A stretch of DNA of 64,000 nucleotides from Actinoplanes auranticolor (GTDB lineage Bacteria > Actinomycetota > Actinomycetes > Mycobacteriales > Micromonosporaceae). Positions 44,596 to 55,100 of this stretch are shown one piece after another. Made by a program: the position numbers and the translations under genes. Under the pieces are notes generated by a model. It made no database searches. It saw only the letters and a program-made list of their open reading frames with translations, and was not told the DNA's origin. Each line of letters begins with the position of its first letter. Positions within the stretch are counted from its first letter, which is position 1. Where the stretch lies: NCBI RefSeq assembly GCF_018332655.1, contig NZ_BOQL01000051.1:1-64000 (forward strand). Reading direction: 5' to 3'.

Positions 44596-46554
44596 GTGAC
44601 CGAAGAGGCGTCCGTGGACGGTGGAGCAACCAGGTGGCAGTGGGAACCCCAGAGCCCCGCCTACGGCAACTACGGCAACGCCAATCAGTGGACCGTCAAT
44701 GCGGGGTTGGAGTCGCTGGCGCGAGAGAGTGCCCAGAACACCAACGACGCGCGCCGCGGAGATGAGCCGGCGGAGCTGGTCTTCAGCTTCATCCGTCTGA
44801 CGGGTCACGACCGTCACCGGTTCCTGCACGCGCTGGAGTGGTCGCAGCTGCGATCGCATCTCCAATCGATGGGCGCGAGCTCCGGCGGCGCGGTGGCAGC
44901 CGGTCAGATCCTCGCCGGTCTGGAAGCCGTGGAGCAATCCGAATCGCTTCTCCTGCTCCGGGTGGCCGACTACGGCTGCCAAGGGCTGACCGGGCCCGAG
45001 TTCCCCGACGACCACGTCCCTCCCGACGACTACGGGAACTTCATCAAGTTGTGCCGGCTGGATCTCTTCAGCGGTAAGGACAAGGCGGCAGGCGGATCCT
45101 TCGGCCTGGGCAAGGCCGTCTACTGGAGGTTCTCGAGGCTACAGACGGTGTTGTTCAACTCGGTGCTGGCACCGCGGGACGCCGTCGAGGGCCGCACCGC
45201 GAATCGGGTGTTGGGCGTGAGTCAAGGCGTCATGCACCGCCACGACGGCATCGGGTATCAGGGCCGAGGCTTCTTCGGCCGCGACCAGCGGAACGGCTAC
45301 GTGGGCTCCGTCTGGGACGATCCCGCTCTGGTGCATGCACTGTGCCTGAACCGCTCGGACCGGCGGCCGGGAACAACGGCCCTGTTGGTCGGCTTCTACG
45401 ACCCGGACCAGCCGGAACGGGGCCTCGGCGGCCCGGAGGAGCTGACCTCCTTGGCGCGCGACCTGCGCGCCGGCGTGGAGGAGAACTTCTGGCCGTTGCT
45501 CACCCGGGGCGGGCTTCAGGTACGCATCGAGGTCATCGACGGGGGCGCCACGCGTGCGGAGGTCGTGGATCCGGAGGAGACCTACACCGAACTCGTGACA
45601 GCGCTGCGACGTTTCGACCGCGGGGAGGTCGACGACCAGCTGGTCGGCCCGAACTCTGTAGTGGTGCGAGACGTCCCCATCACCATCTCGCGTCGACGCA
45701 CCGGGGACCGCCATGACTCCTTCGTACACCTGGCCAAACTGGTGGTCACTGCCTCCGACGATCAGCCGGACACCCTGGAGAACCGAGTCTGCCTCGTGCG
45801 CCGCCCGGAGATGGTGGTGCAGACCGTCGACCGCTCGTTCGACGCGTACAAGTACCACGGTTTCCTCCTGGCGGGCGCCGCAATCGATCCTCGGGATCCC
45901 TCCCCCGAGCAGTTGTGGGCCGACGACTTCCTGCGCTACTCCGAACCCCCGTCTCACGACCGGTGGATCCCCGGCACCGGTCGTCGCCAGGCGTCACAGG
46001 CGAACCTGACCGCCCACTACCAAGCTCCATGGCTGCCCCATCTCCGCGGGATCGAGAAGGGCGTCCTCGATGCCCTGGTCAGCCTGTTCGGCGCGCCGCC
46101 GGTTCGTGCTCAGCAGCCTCCGGAATCGCTGCTGCGCCATTTCCGCTTCCTCAGGGCCGAGCCCGGCGTGGGCGCTCGCGGAGGGGCGCCACGCAAACCC
46201 GAGGTCGACGTCACCGACTGGTGTGTGCGCGACGGTCGGTGGGATGTTCGTTTCACGGTGCGCGCCAAGAACCGGTCCGAAGGGTGGGCCGTTCGCCCGG
46301 CGCTGGCATTCGTGGGGCTGGACGGACGCAGGAACACCGTCGACTGGGCGGTACTCGAGGTCGACGAGGGCGGCGGATCCCTCGAGGAAGGGATCCTGCG
46401 TATGCCGGGGACACCGCGGGGTCGGTACATCAAGGTCGCACTGCACGGTGTCTCGAGCGGCGATCTGCCGATCCCGGCCGAGGAGTCGGCGATCGATGTG
46501 CTGCTTCAAGGCACCACACAGCTCGTGCAGGCTCAGACGGGCGGTCAACCGTGA
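44596..46554 (+). CDS. GHKL-type ATPase, first gene of a defence-island operon
   Basis: 652 residues. The N-terminal 200 residues have the GHKL (Hsp90/MutL/histidine-kinase-like) ATP-binding motifs: the N-box ARESAQNTNDARRG (about 42-55), the VADYGCQGL motif (D-x-G-x-G type, near 123-131) and the lid loop GGSFGLGKAVYWRF (about 166-179). The remaining 450 residues are not recognised. There is no kinase dimerisation or receiver domain, so it resembles stand-alone defence ATPases. The start is uncertain: GTG 44596 has no clear ribosome site. Its stop overlaps the next start as GTGA (46551-46554), tying it to three downstream genes. Confidence 0.8.
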   Translation: MTEEASVDGGATRWQWEPQSPAYGNYGNANQWTVNAGLESLARESAQNTNDARRGDEPAELVFSFIRLTGHDRHRFLHALEWSQLRSHLQSMGASSGGAVAAGQILAGLEAVEQSESLLLLRVADYGCQGLTGPEFPDDHVPPDDYGNFIKLCRLDLFSGKDKAAGGSFGLGKAVYWRFSRLQTVLFNSVLAPRDAVEGRTANRVLGVSQGVMHRHDGIGYQGRGFFGRDQRNGYVGSVWDDPALVHALCLNRSDRRPGTTALLVGFYDPDQPERGLGGPEELTSLARDLRAGVEENFWPLLTRGGLQVRIEVIDGGATRAEVVDPEETYTELVTALRRFDRGEVDDQLVGPNSVVVRDVPITISRRRTGDRHDSFVHLAKLVVTASDDQPDTLENRVCLVRRPEMVVQTVDRSFDAYKYHGFLLAGAAIDPRDPSPEQLWADDFLRYSEPPSHDRWIPGTGRRQASQANLTAHYQAPWLPHLRGIEKGVLDALVSLFGAPPVRAQQPPESLLRHFRFLRAEPGVGARGGAPRKPEVDVTDWCVRDGRWDVRFTVRAKNRSEGWAVRPALAFVGLDGRRNTVDWAVLEVDEGGGSLEEGILRMPGTPRGRYIKVALHGVSSGDLPIPAEESAIDVLLQGTTQLVQAQTGGQP

Positions 46555-47501
46555 CGATCCGCTATCCCTGGCCGACGCTCAAAGCGCCGTTGACGTGTGC
46601 CGTTGACGACGTCCGAGTCGACGGTGCGGTCATCATGGCCGGCCGCGTGGACGACGAGCACCTGCGCCTGCGCCTGGACGGTCTGACATGGCAGCGGCTC
46701 GACTGCCGTGTCACCGTGAGCGCGGAGGAGCCCATCCCTGCGGAGGCCGACGCGGTGCGGGCCTACGTCCTGCTGTCCTCCGCCGCAGCGAATACTCGCA
46801 TTCCCTACCCTCTCGACGACACTCATGACGGATCGCCGAGCGGGCGTCTGGCCGTCCCGTCCGATGCCGTCGCCGGAAGCTTCGCCCTTCAAGCTCACGT
46901 CGGCGCGACCATCGGTGGCAGGAACCGCGTGATCGGGTCGAGCGAGCCGTGGACTGTGGTCCTCGAACGGCACGAGGCTCCCGTGCCGCCCGGTGGCCCA
47001 CCGTTCGACATCGACTGGGTGGACTTCACCTCGCCCGACGCCCCGCTCGGAGCGCGGGAGAACCCTGCTTCCCATGCCTTCATGGACCTCGCCGCGCAAC
47101 CGCGGCTGCTGTTGAATCAGAGCATCGAGGGACTCCAGAAGCTGCTGCACAACAACGCCGCACGGCTCGAACGTCGTCGCGTGCGCGACATCCTGAGCGC
47201 CTCGGTCGCCCGCCACGCGGTCGCGTCGTTGTTCCGCGCCGCCATGGCGGAGATCATCGTCTACGACGACGGGACGTTTGAACCGCCCACCACCGCCCTC
47301 TACCGGCAGGTGTGCGAAGCGATCGCCGCGTGGATGTCCGGCGTCGGTGACGTGGACGAACTGTACGAACGGCTCGCCGGGAGCACAGACGCCCGCGTGT
47401 CCGACACCGACCTGTCGGCCCGTGTGGACGTGGCCATCGATGCACTGATGGGATACACCGACGCGCTGACGACCGCCAGTCGAGAGGTCGCCGATGGATA
47501 G
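46551..47501 (+). CDS. Unrecognised protein, second gene of the GHKL operon
   Basis: 316 residues from GTG 46551, which overlaps the ATPase stop. Extension upstream of that point only reads another frame of the ATPase. The first 150 residues are beta-rich (TIRYPWPTLKAPLTCAVDDV). The last 130 are helical, with a basic helix (NNAARLERRRVRDILSASVA) that could bind DNA or a partner. There is no signal peptide. Strict coupling to the GHKL ATPase suggests a complex with it. I cannot name a family. Confidence 0.75.
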   Translation: MTIRYPWPTLKAPLTCAVDDVRVDGAVIMAGRVDDEHLRLRLDGLTWQRLDCRVTVSAEEPIPAEADAVRAYVLLSSAAANTRIPYPLDDTHDGSPSGRLAVPSDAVAGSFALQAHVGATIGGRNRVIGSSEPWTVVLERHEAPVPPGGPPFDIDWVDFTSPDAPLGARENPASHAFMDLAAQPRLLLNQSIEGLQKLLHNNAARLERRRVRDILSASVARHAVASLFRAAMAEIIVYDDGTFEPPTTALYRQVCEAIAAWMSGVGDVDELYERLAGSTDARVSDTDLSARVDVAIDALMGYTDALTTASREVADG

Positions 47502-48345
47502 CGACTCTCTGCGCCGGTTCCGACAGCACCTCTCCGACGATCAGCGTCGACGGCTCATCGAGCACATCGACGGCGACGTGGCGCTCACCGAGCCCGTGCG
47601 ACACCGGAGCGGCGCCGATATCGGCCTGAACGTTGTCGACGACCTCATGGCATCGGTCGCTCAGCGATCCGACGGCGCCGACTGGGCGGAGGACCGTGCC
47701 GCCAGCGACCGATGGCTGGCGCCACGACTGCACTACGCGCTACGTCTCACGAGAGTCCAGGCCAGCGACCGAGTGCTGTGGACATGGCTCGCAGTGCGCC
47801 ATCACGCCTACGTCACCTGGCGCTGGGCCGACTCAGCCGCAGCGGTCAACGACGAACGCTGGAACGGACCTGTACAGAAGCAAGCCATGATGCGGTTGTG
47901 GTGGGGTGCCGAGTTGTTCCGCAACGGCGACGACTACACACCCGTTCTGCGGGCGTTCCTTCGGCAGGACTTCCCGAACAGCTATCTGCATCGCCCGTTC
48001 GTACGGTGTCGCTCGCTGGCACTCGCCCTGCTCGAAATCGTGGCCCCTGCCAACGGCGGGGACGTCCGCAGCGCCACGGAGATCAACGACCTGGCGCGGG
48101 TACTGAACCTCGTCATGGCCGGCTCTCCTCCAGAACTGGAGACCGGCTTGCAGCAGGACGATCACGCCGCATTCGACGACTGGACCGCCACCGTGCCCGC
48201 CGTACCGGCTGACTGGGAGATACTCCCCCGCGGACCGGCCGCCCTCGACGTCACCGAAGCGTCGCTCGTCGGCGCACGCCTGGTCGCCGCACGTGGATGG
48301 GACCAGGCAGTCGCCGCCCGGGCCCTAGCTGGCGGGCAGCCATGA
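47494..48345 (+). CDS. Unrecognised helical protein, third gene of the GHKL operon
   Basis: 283 residues, ATG 47494 overlapping the previous stop by 8 bases. It is mostly helical and Trp-rich in the centre (LRLTRVQASDRVLWTWLAVR, VTWRWADS), which recalls an uncharacterised actinobacterial family (possibly DUF6339; from memory, not checked). No catalytic residues stand out. It has an ATGA overlap with the next gene. Confidence 0.72.
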   Translation: MDSDSLRRFRQHLSDDQRRRLIEHIDGDVALTEPVRHRSGADIGLNVVDDLMASVAQRSDGADWAEDRAASDRWLAPRLHYALRLTRVQASDRVLWTWLAVRHHAYVTWRWADSAAAVNDERWNGPVQKQAMMRLWWGAELFRNGDDYTPVLRAFLRQDFPNSYLHRPFVRCRSLALALLEIVAPANGGDVRSATEINDLARVLNLVMAGSPPELETGLQQDDHAAFDDWTATVPAVPADWEILPRGPAALDVTEASLVGARLVAARGWDQAVAARALAGGQP

Positions 48346-49214
48346 CGGGAGTGCCGGCGGTCAGCGACTGGTCGAGTCTGCCGCACTCGGACATCGCCTC
48401 TGGTGATCAAGGTCCGTGGGGAGCGTGGATCCCCCGAGCCTGGCACGCCGTCGCCGATCCCGCCGGCCGGCACCTCGCTCCGCCGGAGCCCGTGCTGATG
48501 ACAGACCCGGATGCCGGGCTCGACCTCTACCACGCGGAGCTCATCGCGTACTGGGGGCCGCTGCTACACCTATTGGTGTTCGGGTTGGGGTGGGGGCGGC
48601 CCGAACAGCCAGGCCGGCGTCCAGGTCGGCGTGCAGCGCGCGCAAGGCCGGGTACTCCGGGCCATCCAGCCGACCTGGGACTAGAGCGATGGCAGAAACG
48701 AGGACGTCCTGTCGACGACCCGGTTCTGGCCGTGGTGAACCGGTGGTGGGGCCGGTACGTTCCTGACATCCTCGCGAACGGACCGCTGCTGGCATTGATG
48801 GCTCAGGTGGGCGGCTTCCACGATCGAGCGACTCGGCCGGGTGCCGACGTCGTGGTCGACGGGTCATGGCATGCCGCATACCAACGGGACCCGGTATGGC
48901 AGGCCATCTGGAACCAGATCCCCGAGTTGCACCTCGCCCACCACGCGAACACCCCGATGGGTGAGTCCCCGCAAACCTCGAGTGGTCTCGTGGTGGGCTC
49001 CGACGGCTCCGCGTCGGCGATCCTCATACGAGATCGGTACGCCGGCTGGTACGCGGCATTGCGCGCCTGCGGACTGGCGCAGACCACTCGAGGTTCGTCA
49101 TGGCGTGTGGACGTTGTGGTCAAGCCGCTCGGTTGGTTGGGCACCTACCGCCTATCGAAGATCACCGGGGTGTGGTTCTCCGGCCAGCACCGTTGGCACG
49201 AGCTCGGCTGGTAG
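48342..49214 (+). CDS. Unrecognised protein, fourth gene of the GHKL operon, with a disturbed frame
   Basis: 290 residues from ATG 48342 (ATGA overlap with the gene before). The first 83 residues and the part after about residue 112 look native (LAVVNRWWGRYVPDILANGP, GSWHAAYQRDPVWQAIWNQI). Between 48597 and about 48680 this frame has unnatural Arg/Pro/Gly-rich sequence with weak third-position GC. The +1 frame there is GC3-rich and reads NSQAGVQVGVQRAQGRV, ending at TAG 48682. Two compensating indels, the first in the G-run at 48585-48596, would explain it. Whether the gene is functional is open. The family is unknown. Confidence 0.6.
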   Translation: MTGVPAVSDWSSLPHSDIASGDQGPWGAWIPRAWHAVADPAGRHLAPPEPVLMTDPDAGLDLYHAELIAYWGPLLHLLVFGLGWGRPEQPGRRPGRRAARARPGTPGHPADLGLERWQKRGRPVDDPVLAVVNRWWGRYVPDILANGPLLALMAQVGGFHDRATRPGADVVVDGSWHAAYQRDPVWQAIWNQIPELHLAHHANTPMGESPQTSSGLVVGSDGSASAILIRDRYAGWYAALRACGLAQTTRGSSWRVDVVVKPLGWLGTYRLSKITGVWFSGQHRWHELGW

Positions 49215-49361
49215 AGCAGGCCACACCACACAAGGTCGCAGCAGCGGAGTATGCCCAATCGTTTACCGGGTACGAACGGCACTCAGTGTGACTTAAGAGG
49301 TGCTGGCCCAGCTCCGTGTCGAAATGGCGTCGGAGGAGGGTGGACGGCATAGGGTGCCCTT

Positions 49362-50243
49362 GTGGTTGACGGAGATCCAGCTGACGACTTTCGCGCTGCG
49401 GTCGAGCGGCTGGGAGGGCTCGCGGACGAGGTGGCCGCCGAGCGCTCGCAGGAGGCGGTTCTCGACGCGGTCGCCGAGCTTCGGGTGGCAATCGCTCGTG
49501 CATACCGCGGTCGACGGCCGCGATCGGACTCGGGCGGCGGGGCCCGCAAGCGGATCCTCGCCCACTTGATGAGGCATCGCGGTGAGTGGGTCGGTAGCGA
49601 CGAGTTGGCGGCGGTGTCGGGTATCGGCGAGTGGGCTCGGCGCGTGCGTGAGCTTCGTGGCGAACTGGGTTACGAGATCGAGGAGGGTGGCGGCCGCTAC
49701 CGTTTGATGTCGGAGGACCCCGATACGGCCCGTCGTGTTCGTTTCAAGACGGTGACCGACGTCCGTAATGCGGGGGGTTCCGCTGTCAAACGGGTCCAGA
49801 CGTTGCTCGAGACGCTGGTCGGCCAGGCCGTGTCTGCGGAGGAACTCAACAGGGTCGCCCGGGACAAGGACGGCGCCGGTGTCGCCCGGCAGATCAGGGG
49901 CCGGGAGTTGTTGCCGATCGAGACCTCTGCCGATGCACCCGATTTGAACCCGGGAGATCACCGGCTTGTGTCGGTGCGGGAGGCCGACCGGCTGCATCCG
50001 TCACAAAGGTTGTTCCCGGAAGATTTGCGTAGGCAGGTCTTCTCGCGGGATCGATTCACATGTCGCAGTTGCCGCGTCGGTCGCCTGTCGTCGAAGTTAC
50101 CGCAGGATCAGGTGTTCTACCTGGTCGTCCGGCATCTCGATGCCACGCCTGACGCGGTGGCCGAGCTATCGGCGGATCGCCTGACCAGTGTCGCCCGGCT
50201 GGCCACATCGTGTAATCGATGCGCCGCTGGCATCGGCGGTTGA
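49362..50243 (+). CDS. Winged-helix protein with degenerate HNH-like zinc domain
   Basis: 293 residues, GTG 49362. After an N-terminal helical part, residues about 65-125 form a winged helix (RILAHLMRHRGEWVGSDELA, then RVRELRGELGYEIEEGGGRY). The C-terminus is HNH-like: FSRDRFTCRSC, a central VVRHLD and TSCNRC, so two CxxC knuckles. The usual DH and N of active HNH nucleases are not clearly present. It may be a DNA-binding protein or a degraded endonuclease. It lies 147 bases after the GHKL operon and is convergent with the DrmB-like gene. Confidence 0.7.
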   Translation: MVDGDPADDFRAAVERLGGLADEVAAERSQEAVLDAVAELRVAIARAYRGRRPRSDSGGGARKRILAHLMRHRGEWVGSDELAAVSGIGEWARRVRELRGELGYEIEEGGGRYRLMSEDPDTARRVRFKTVTDVRNAGGSAVKRVQTLLETLVGQAVSAEELNRVARDKDGAGVARQIRGRELLPIETSADAPDLNPGDHRLVSVREADRLHPSQRLFPEDLRRQVFSRDRFTCRSCRVGRLSSKLPQDQVFYLVVRHLDATPDAVAELSADRLTSVARLATSCNRCAAGIGG

Positions 50244-50333
50244 CGGCACACGCTCGATGCCCGGATCGGCCTCGCCGTCATGTCCGGGGGGTTTCTAGCT
50301 TGATTCGTCTGGACACGCCGGCGAGGTCGGATG

Positions 50334-52145
50334 CTACTCAGTCGAGGCGTACCGAGCCGCCGTGATCCGGGCGCCAGCGATGACCTCTTCGAAGTAGCCG
50401 GGTGTCGTCCCGTCACCGACGAGCATGACGCGGTCCAGCAGAAGGTTCCCTCGCTCGCACGAGGTCTCCGACACCAGGCAGCAGCCGTGGCAGGCGGCGA
50501 GGTTCATGCTGCCCAGGCCCTGTCCGCGGCTTCCTCGACAGAGGGGGTCCGAGGAACACCAGGCAGCGCCCTCCAGAGCGGAGAACACGGTCGTCGCCAG
50601 TCGTGGAGCGTGTCCTTGGCGGACGAGGCCACCGAGAGTGCCCTCCGCGTCGCCGGCGGCTGTGTAGATGAGCAGGCCGGCCTCGGGTGACGGTCCTGTG
50701 GAGGCGTACACGCGTTCGCGCAGTGATGCCGCCGAGTATCCGCAGGTGAAGGCCAGCTGACGCATGAGGATGTGTGCGAGGGTGTGCAGCAGGATAAGGC
50801 GGGGCGTCGCCTCGGAAAATCTCGAGCCGATGGGTGACTCGCGTCGCCTGCGTTCCAGTTCGAGGGCGCGTTCGGCGACCGGTTCCCGGCCTTCCCAACG
50901 GGCGAGTCGATCCTCGTCGAGAGTCAGGAGTATCCCTTCTCCATAGGCCTCCACGGCGGGCAGCCACCGGGCTCTGCCTCGGGGTCCAAGATCGGCGTCG
51001 ACCATGTCGGCGCTCGGATCGTATCGGCGGAAGCCGTGCAGAACCCGTACCTCTCTGAGGCGGTGGGCGAGCACGACGTGACTGATTGTCTCGCCGAGCG
51101 CGGCGAAGGCCGAGCCGGCGTTCGGTTCCAGGAACGCGGTCGCCGAGACGCGGAAGGTGGGTGTGCCGAGCTGCTCGTCGGGATTGTCGATGGCCTGCCT
51201 GAATGCCTGCCACTCGTCGGCGAGCAGACCCTCCCGCGCGGCACTGACCTCTTGATCATGACCGGTACCCGAACCGGCGACCTGGCGGACTAGGTCTTTA
51301 CTGACCGTGAGGTTGGAGGCGATGAGATCGACGAACATCTCGGCGAACGGGCCGTTCGGTGCCGACCGCAGGTCTTCGAAGTTGCGGTGCTGACGGATCT
51401 CGGCTTGTTCGTCGCGTACGGGTATCGCCGGTTCAGGGATGTCCAGCGCGGTGGTGGTCTCGCTGAGCGTGACGTTGGTGGCGCCTCGCTGGAGGACCTC
51501 GAGTCGTTCGTCGCACGCGTTGGGGTTGGGACGTTGCCAGGGTTGGGCGCCGCTGCATCGCACGTTGATGCGGGCCAGCGACCCGCGTGTGGTCAAGTCG
51601 CCCAGGTCTCGTTCAGCCGTGCAGGTGGCGCACCGCACGTACAGGCTGGAAAGGCCTTCGGAGCCGCCCGAGCGGGTGAGGAACAGCAGATCCTCCGCCC
51701 GGCAGCGTTGGTGTTCCTGATTCTGCGGTTCGGAGTGGGCCCATCTGACCCAGGGGACGTCCATGGCGTGACCGCGTTCGGTTCCCACGACGATGAATCG
51801 CATCGGGACCATAGGACCCCTGCAGTGTCGGCAGGTCGGCGGTTCACCGGTCTCGTCGTGGTGTCTCATCCGGTGCATGCGGCGGCAGTCCTGACAGAAC
51901 AACCAGCCGGGGAAGCGTTCGTAGAGCACCCCGGGGGTGCGCTTAGACGGGCGCGAGGGGACGCTGGGCGGGCTGCGCAGTTCGGCGACGCCGAGACTTT
52001 CCTCGAGTCGTCGCGAGACGATCCGATAGGTCTCGTCCACCGGCCAGCGGCTGATGTCCGCAGCCATGAGCGACTCCCCGAGGACGTCCAGGACGGCACC
52101 GACACCGAAGGGTGAGATCGTCTGGCTGAGTCGTGTGGTCCTCAC
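50334..52145 (-). CDS. drmB: DrmB-like DUF1998 protein
   Basis: 603 residues. The start is GTG 52145, which sits behind GGGAGG and overlaps the DrmA stop as GTGA (52142-52145); the extra upstream codons are antisense-like. It opens TTRLSQTISPFGVGAVLDV, typical of DrmB. It carries several zinc-knuckle pairs (CQDC...CRHC, CATC, then CHGCC near 550). The DUF1998 core LLHTLAHILMRQLAF lies near 455. In DISARM, DrmB works with the helicase DrmA as the core complex restricting incoming phage DNA. Here the pair is kept in its usual order at the end of a four-gene operon. Confidence 0.85.
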   Translation of the reverse strand: MRTTRLSQTISPFGVGAVLDVLGESLMAADISRWPVDETYRIVSRRLEESLGVAELRSPPSVPSRPSKRTPGVLYERFPGWLFCQDCRRMHRMRHHDETGEPPTCRHCRGPMVPMRFIVVGTERGHAMDVPWVRWAHSEPQNQEHQRCRAEDLLFLTRSGGSEGLSSLYVRCATCTAERDLGDLTTRGSLARINVRCSGAQPWQRPNPNACDERLEVLQRGATNVTLSETTTALDIPEPAIPVRDEQAEIRQHRNFEDLRSAPNGPFAEMFVDLIASNLTVSKDLVRQVAGSGTGHDQEVSAAREGLLADEWQAFRQAIDNPDEQLGTPTFRVSATAFLEPNAGSAFAALGETISHVVLAHRLREVRVLHGFRRYDPSADMVDADLGPRGRARWLPAVEAYGEGILLTLDEDRLARWEGREPVAERALELERRRRESPIGSRFSEATPRLILLHTLAHILMRQLAFTCGYSAASLRERVYASTGPSPEAGLLIYTAAGDAEGTLGGLVRQGHAPRLATTVFSALEGAAWCSSDPLCRGSRGQGLGSMNLAACHGCCLVSETSCERGNLLLDRVMLVGDGTTPGYFEEVIAGARITAARYASTE

Positions 52146-55100
52146 TGAACCTCCCCGATGGCGATGACACGGACGGTGCGATCCACCGAACGCATGGAAT
52201 GCATGGTGGGCCAGGCGTCCCGCCGTTCCCCGAACTCGCACAACAGGACGGGGTGATCGTTGTCGCTGCTGTCGTAGCGAAGGTTCAGGCCCAGGTCTTC
52301 GGCCCGTCGTGCCTTGCGGTCCCACTCGTTGACCAGTCGCTGTACTTCGGCCGTCGTCTCACTCAGTGCATCCGGTTCGCTCCTGGCGACGGCCTCGAGC
52401 AGGATGCGAACGGCCTTGGCCACGGGCGGGTCGGTGGGGCGGAAGGCACCCGCATCGTCGTTGGTACGCAGTCCCGCACCGTGACGCACGAGCATGACCA
52501 GGGCGGCACTGAGCGATCGATCACGCGACGCCGCGGACCAGGGTGTGACGCTGGTCGGCTCGACGTGGCGGTAGAGCGATCCGTGGAATGCCCGGAACGA
52601 CTCGTAGTGTGACCTGTCGCGCGGCTTTCCCGCACGTAGCAGTGTCACGACGAGGCCCGGAACGTCGGATCTGCCGACCCGGCTCGTGGCCTGGATGTAC
52701 TCGGCCGTCGTCTTGGGTTGTCCGTTCATGAGCATCAGACCGAGACGGCTGATGTCGATGCCCACGGACAGCATGTTGGTCGTCGCGACGAGATCGACCG
52801 CGTCCTTCTGGTCGACACGTCGCTCGAGGCGGGCGAGTCGTTTGATCAGCGCGCTGGGCGCAACGTTGCTGGTGAGTTCGATGACGCCCTCGCCGCGGAT
52901 ACGGCGTGCACGATCACCGCGACGTGTCGCTCGGTTGGTCAGCAGGGACTCGATGTCGTCGCGCACGATGGTGACCGTGCGGCCCAGTTCCCGCAAGGAG
53001 TTGTGATACGCCACGACCGTCCAGTACGGGTCCAGGTCTCGTGGTTCCTGCGACAACAGCATCGGCACTTCGAGCAGAGCCAGACAGGCCAGGCCGGTCG
53101 CGCGGGACTGGGTGAACGACTGGGGCATCAGACCGACGTACATGCGCCCCGGTGACTCGTCGTCGGTGTTGGCGAAGTAGCTGTGGTCGGCGTCCAGTCC
53201 GCTGGGCGGGAACAGCGCGACGGGTGATCCGTAGAGTCGTTGCACCTGTTCCGGTGCGGATCTGATCGTGGCCGTCGACGCGACGATCTTCGGTTTGGTG
53301 CCGTCCCAGCCCATGAGGCCCAGAACTGCGGCTTCGTACAGGGCGACGGTAGTGCCGAGCGGACCGGACAGCAGGTGCAGCTCGTCCTGGATGACCAGGC
53401 CGGGTGGGTCATAGGGCACGTCGTCGCGGCCCAACAGCACGCCGGCGTCCTTGTGCCAGGCCAGCCCGGCGAACTTGTCGACGGTGGCGACCAGCAGGGT
53501 CGGCGGGTCGGCGTAGATCTGTTGGTCGACCACCTTGACCGGTAGTTCAGGATGGAACGGGCATTCGGCGTGCGGGCAGAAGAGTGCGAACGTGTTGTTG
53601 GTGGTTCGTACGCCGTAGGCCCCAGTGTCGGCGGTTCGGGTACGCGGCAGCAGAGGGGTGGCGCACCACGGGCAGTCGTTGATCTGGAAGGAGTTGTCCG
53701 GCTCGGTTGCCCTTCGTAGGGTGCGGGCCCGGTCGTGGGCGTCCTTGTAGGTGTTCGGTGTGGTCGCACCGCCGAGCCACAGCCCGATCGTGAATGCCGG
53801 TGTCCCCCGCAGCCGGGGGTCGTGGTGGCGCAGTTGTTCCAGTGCGCAGATGAGCGTCGCGGCCCGTTGGAACTGTTGGGCGGTGAGCATGCGCAGTGTG
53901 TAGCGGGTGAGGACCGCGGTTCCGCCGCCGCGTACGCCTCGGGTGAGCCTGCGGTGGATCATCTCGAAGGCGGCGAGGGCCAGGTAGGCCTCGGTCTTTC
54001 CTCCACCGGTCGGGAACCAGATGAGATCGACGACCTCGCGATCGGTGTGGCGGTGATCGACGGTCGAGGCGACGGTGAGGAGTTGGAACGCCAGCTGGAA
54101 CGGGTACCAGGCGGGTTCGGTGAGGTCGGCGGGGCGCTTCGCCAGTTCCTGTCCGCGGCGGCCCGGCGACGTCTTGGCGTGTCGTGACTGGAGGATCTGT
54201 TCGCGCATGGCTCTGTTCGCCAGGCGGAAGGCGACCCGGGCGGGCTCGTTGTCGATGAGCACTCGGACGCCTTCACGCATCCGGTCGCGGGCCGTGTCCA
54301 TCCGCTGCAGCAGGCGGCCCGCTGCGCCGGCGTGGTGTGCGGGCAGCTCGTCCGCTTCGGCCCGGCGTCGTTCGATCCAACCTGCGTAGTCTTCGATGAA
54401 GGTGCCGAGTTCTTCGGCGAGTCGGGGAACCGTGATGGTCTCGTCGCAGAGGAAGCCGAGCCTGAGCACCGACGCGGTCCGGGTGCCCGGCGAGACCCCC
54501 GGGACGATGCTGCCAGGCAGCATGTCCACGGCGACCCGGGTGACGACGTCGGCGGTGGTCTCCCAGGCCACGGAGCAGCCGTGGCCGACGCCGTAGACGC
54601 GGCGGTGCCGGTAGAGCAGCTGCAGCTCTTGATCCTCCGGGTCCTCGCTGAGCAGCGACACCGACGGATACGGCCGAACCTCGCCGCCGCCGATGGTGCA
54701 GCGCAGGTCCACCTGGAACAGGCAGTCCTCGGTCGGGGGCGGAGAGGCGGCGTCGTCGTGGCGGGCGTTGTTCTCGACGGCGACCGTGACCAGCCAGGCA
54801 TCGCCCAGCGGCCGCCACACCGCCTTGAGACTCGCGGTTCCGCCGAAGATCGTCACCGGGTCGGTGTGCGGGTCGAGGATGACGGAGGGCTCCGTGAGCG
54901 GGACACGCCGCCAGCCGCCGCCGTCGGAGAGCTTCTCGTACCGGGCGGCCGACACCTCGCAGTCGATGTCGGCGCCGTCGTGCAGGAATGAGATCGCGGC
55001 GGACGCGGGGCGCCAGGCGTTCGCCAGTTCGATCGGCTCGTCGAGCCCTTCCTCGTGGCCCTCGTCACCGAGGACGTCGCCGTCCAGCCGCGGGGCCGCG

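Noticed and set aside
49938..49960. T-arm-like sequence (TTCAAAT flanked by C/G runs on the reverse strand)
   Set aside because: The flanking stem does not pair properly and the bases are explained as codons of the HNH-like gene.
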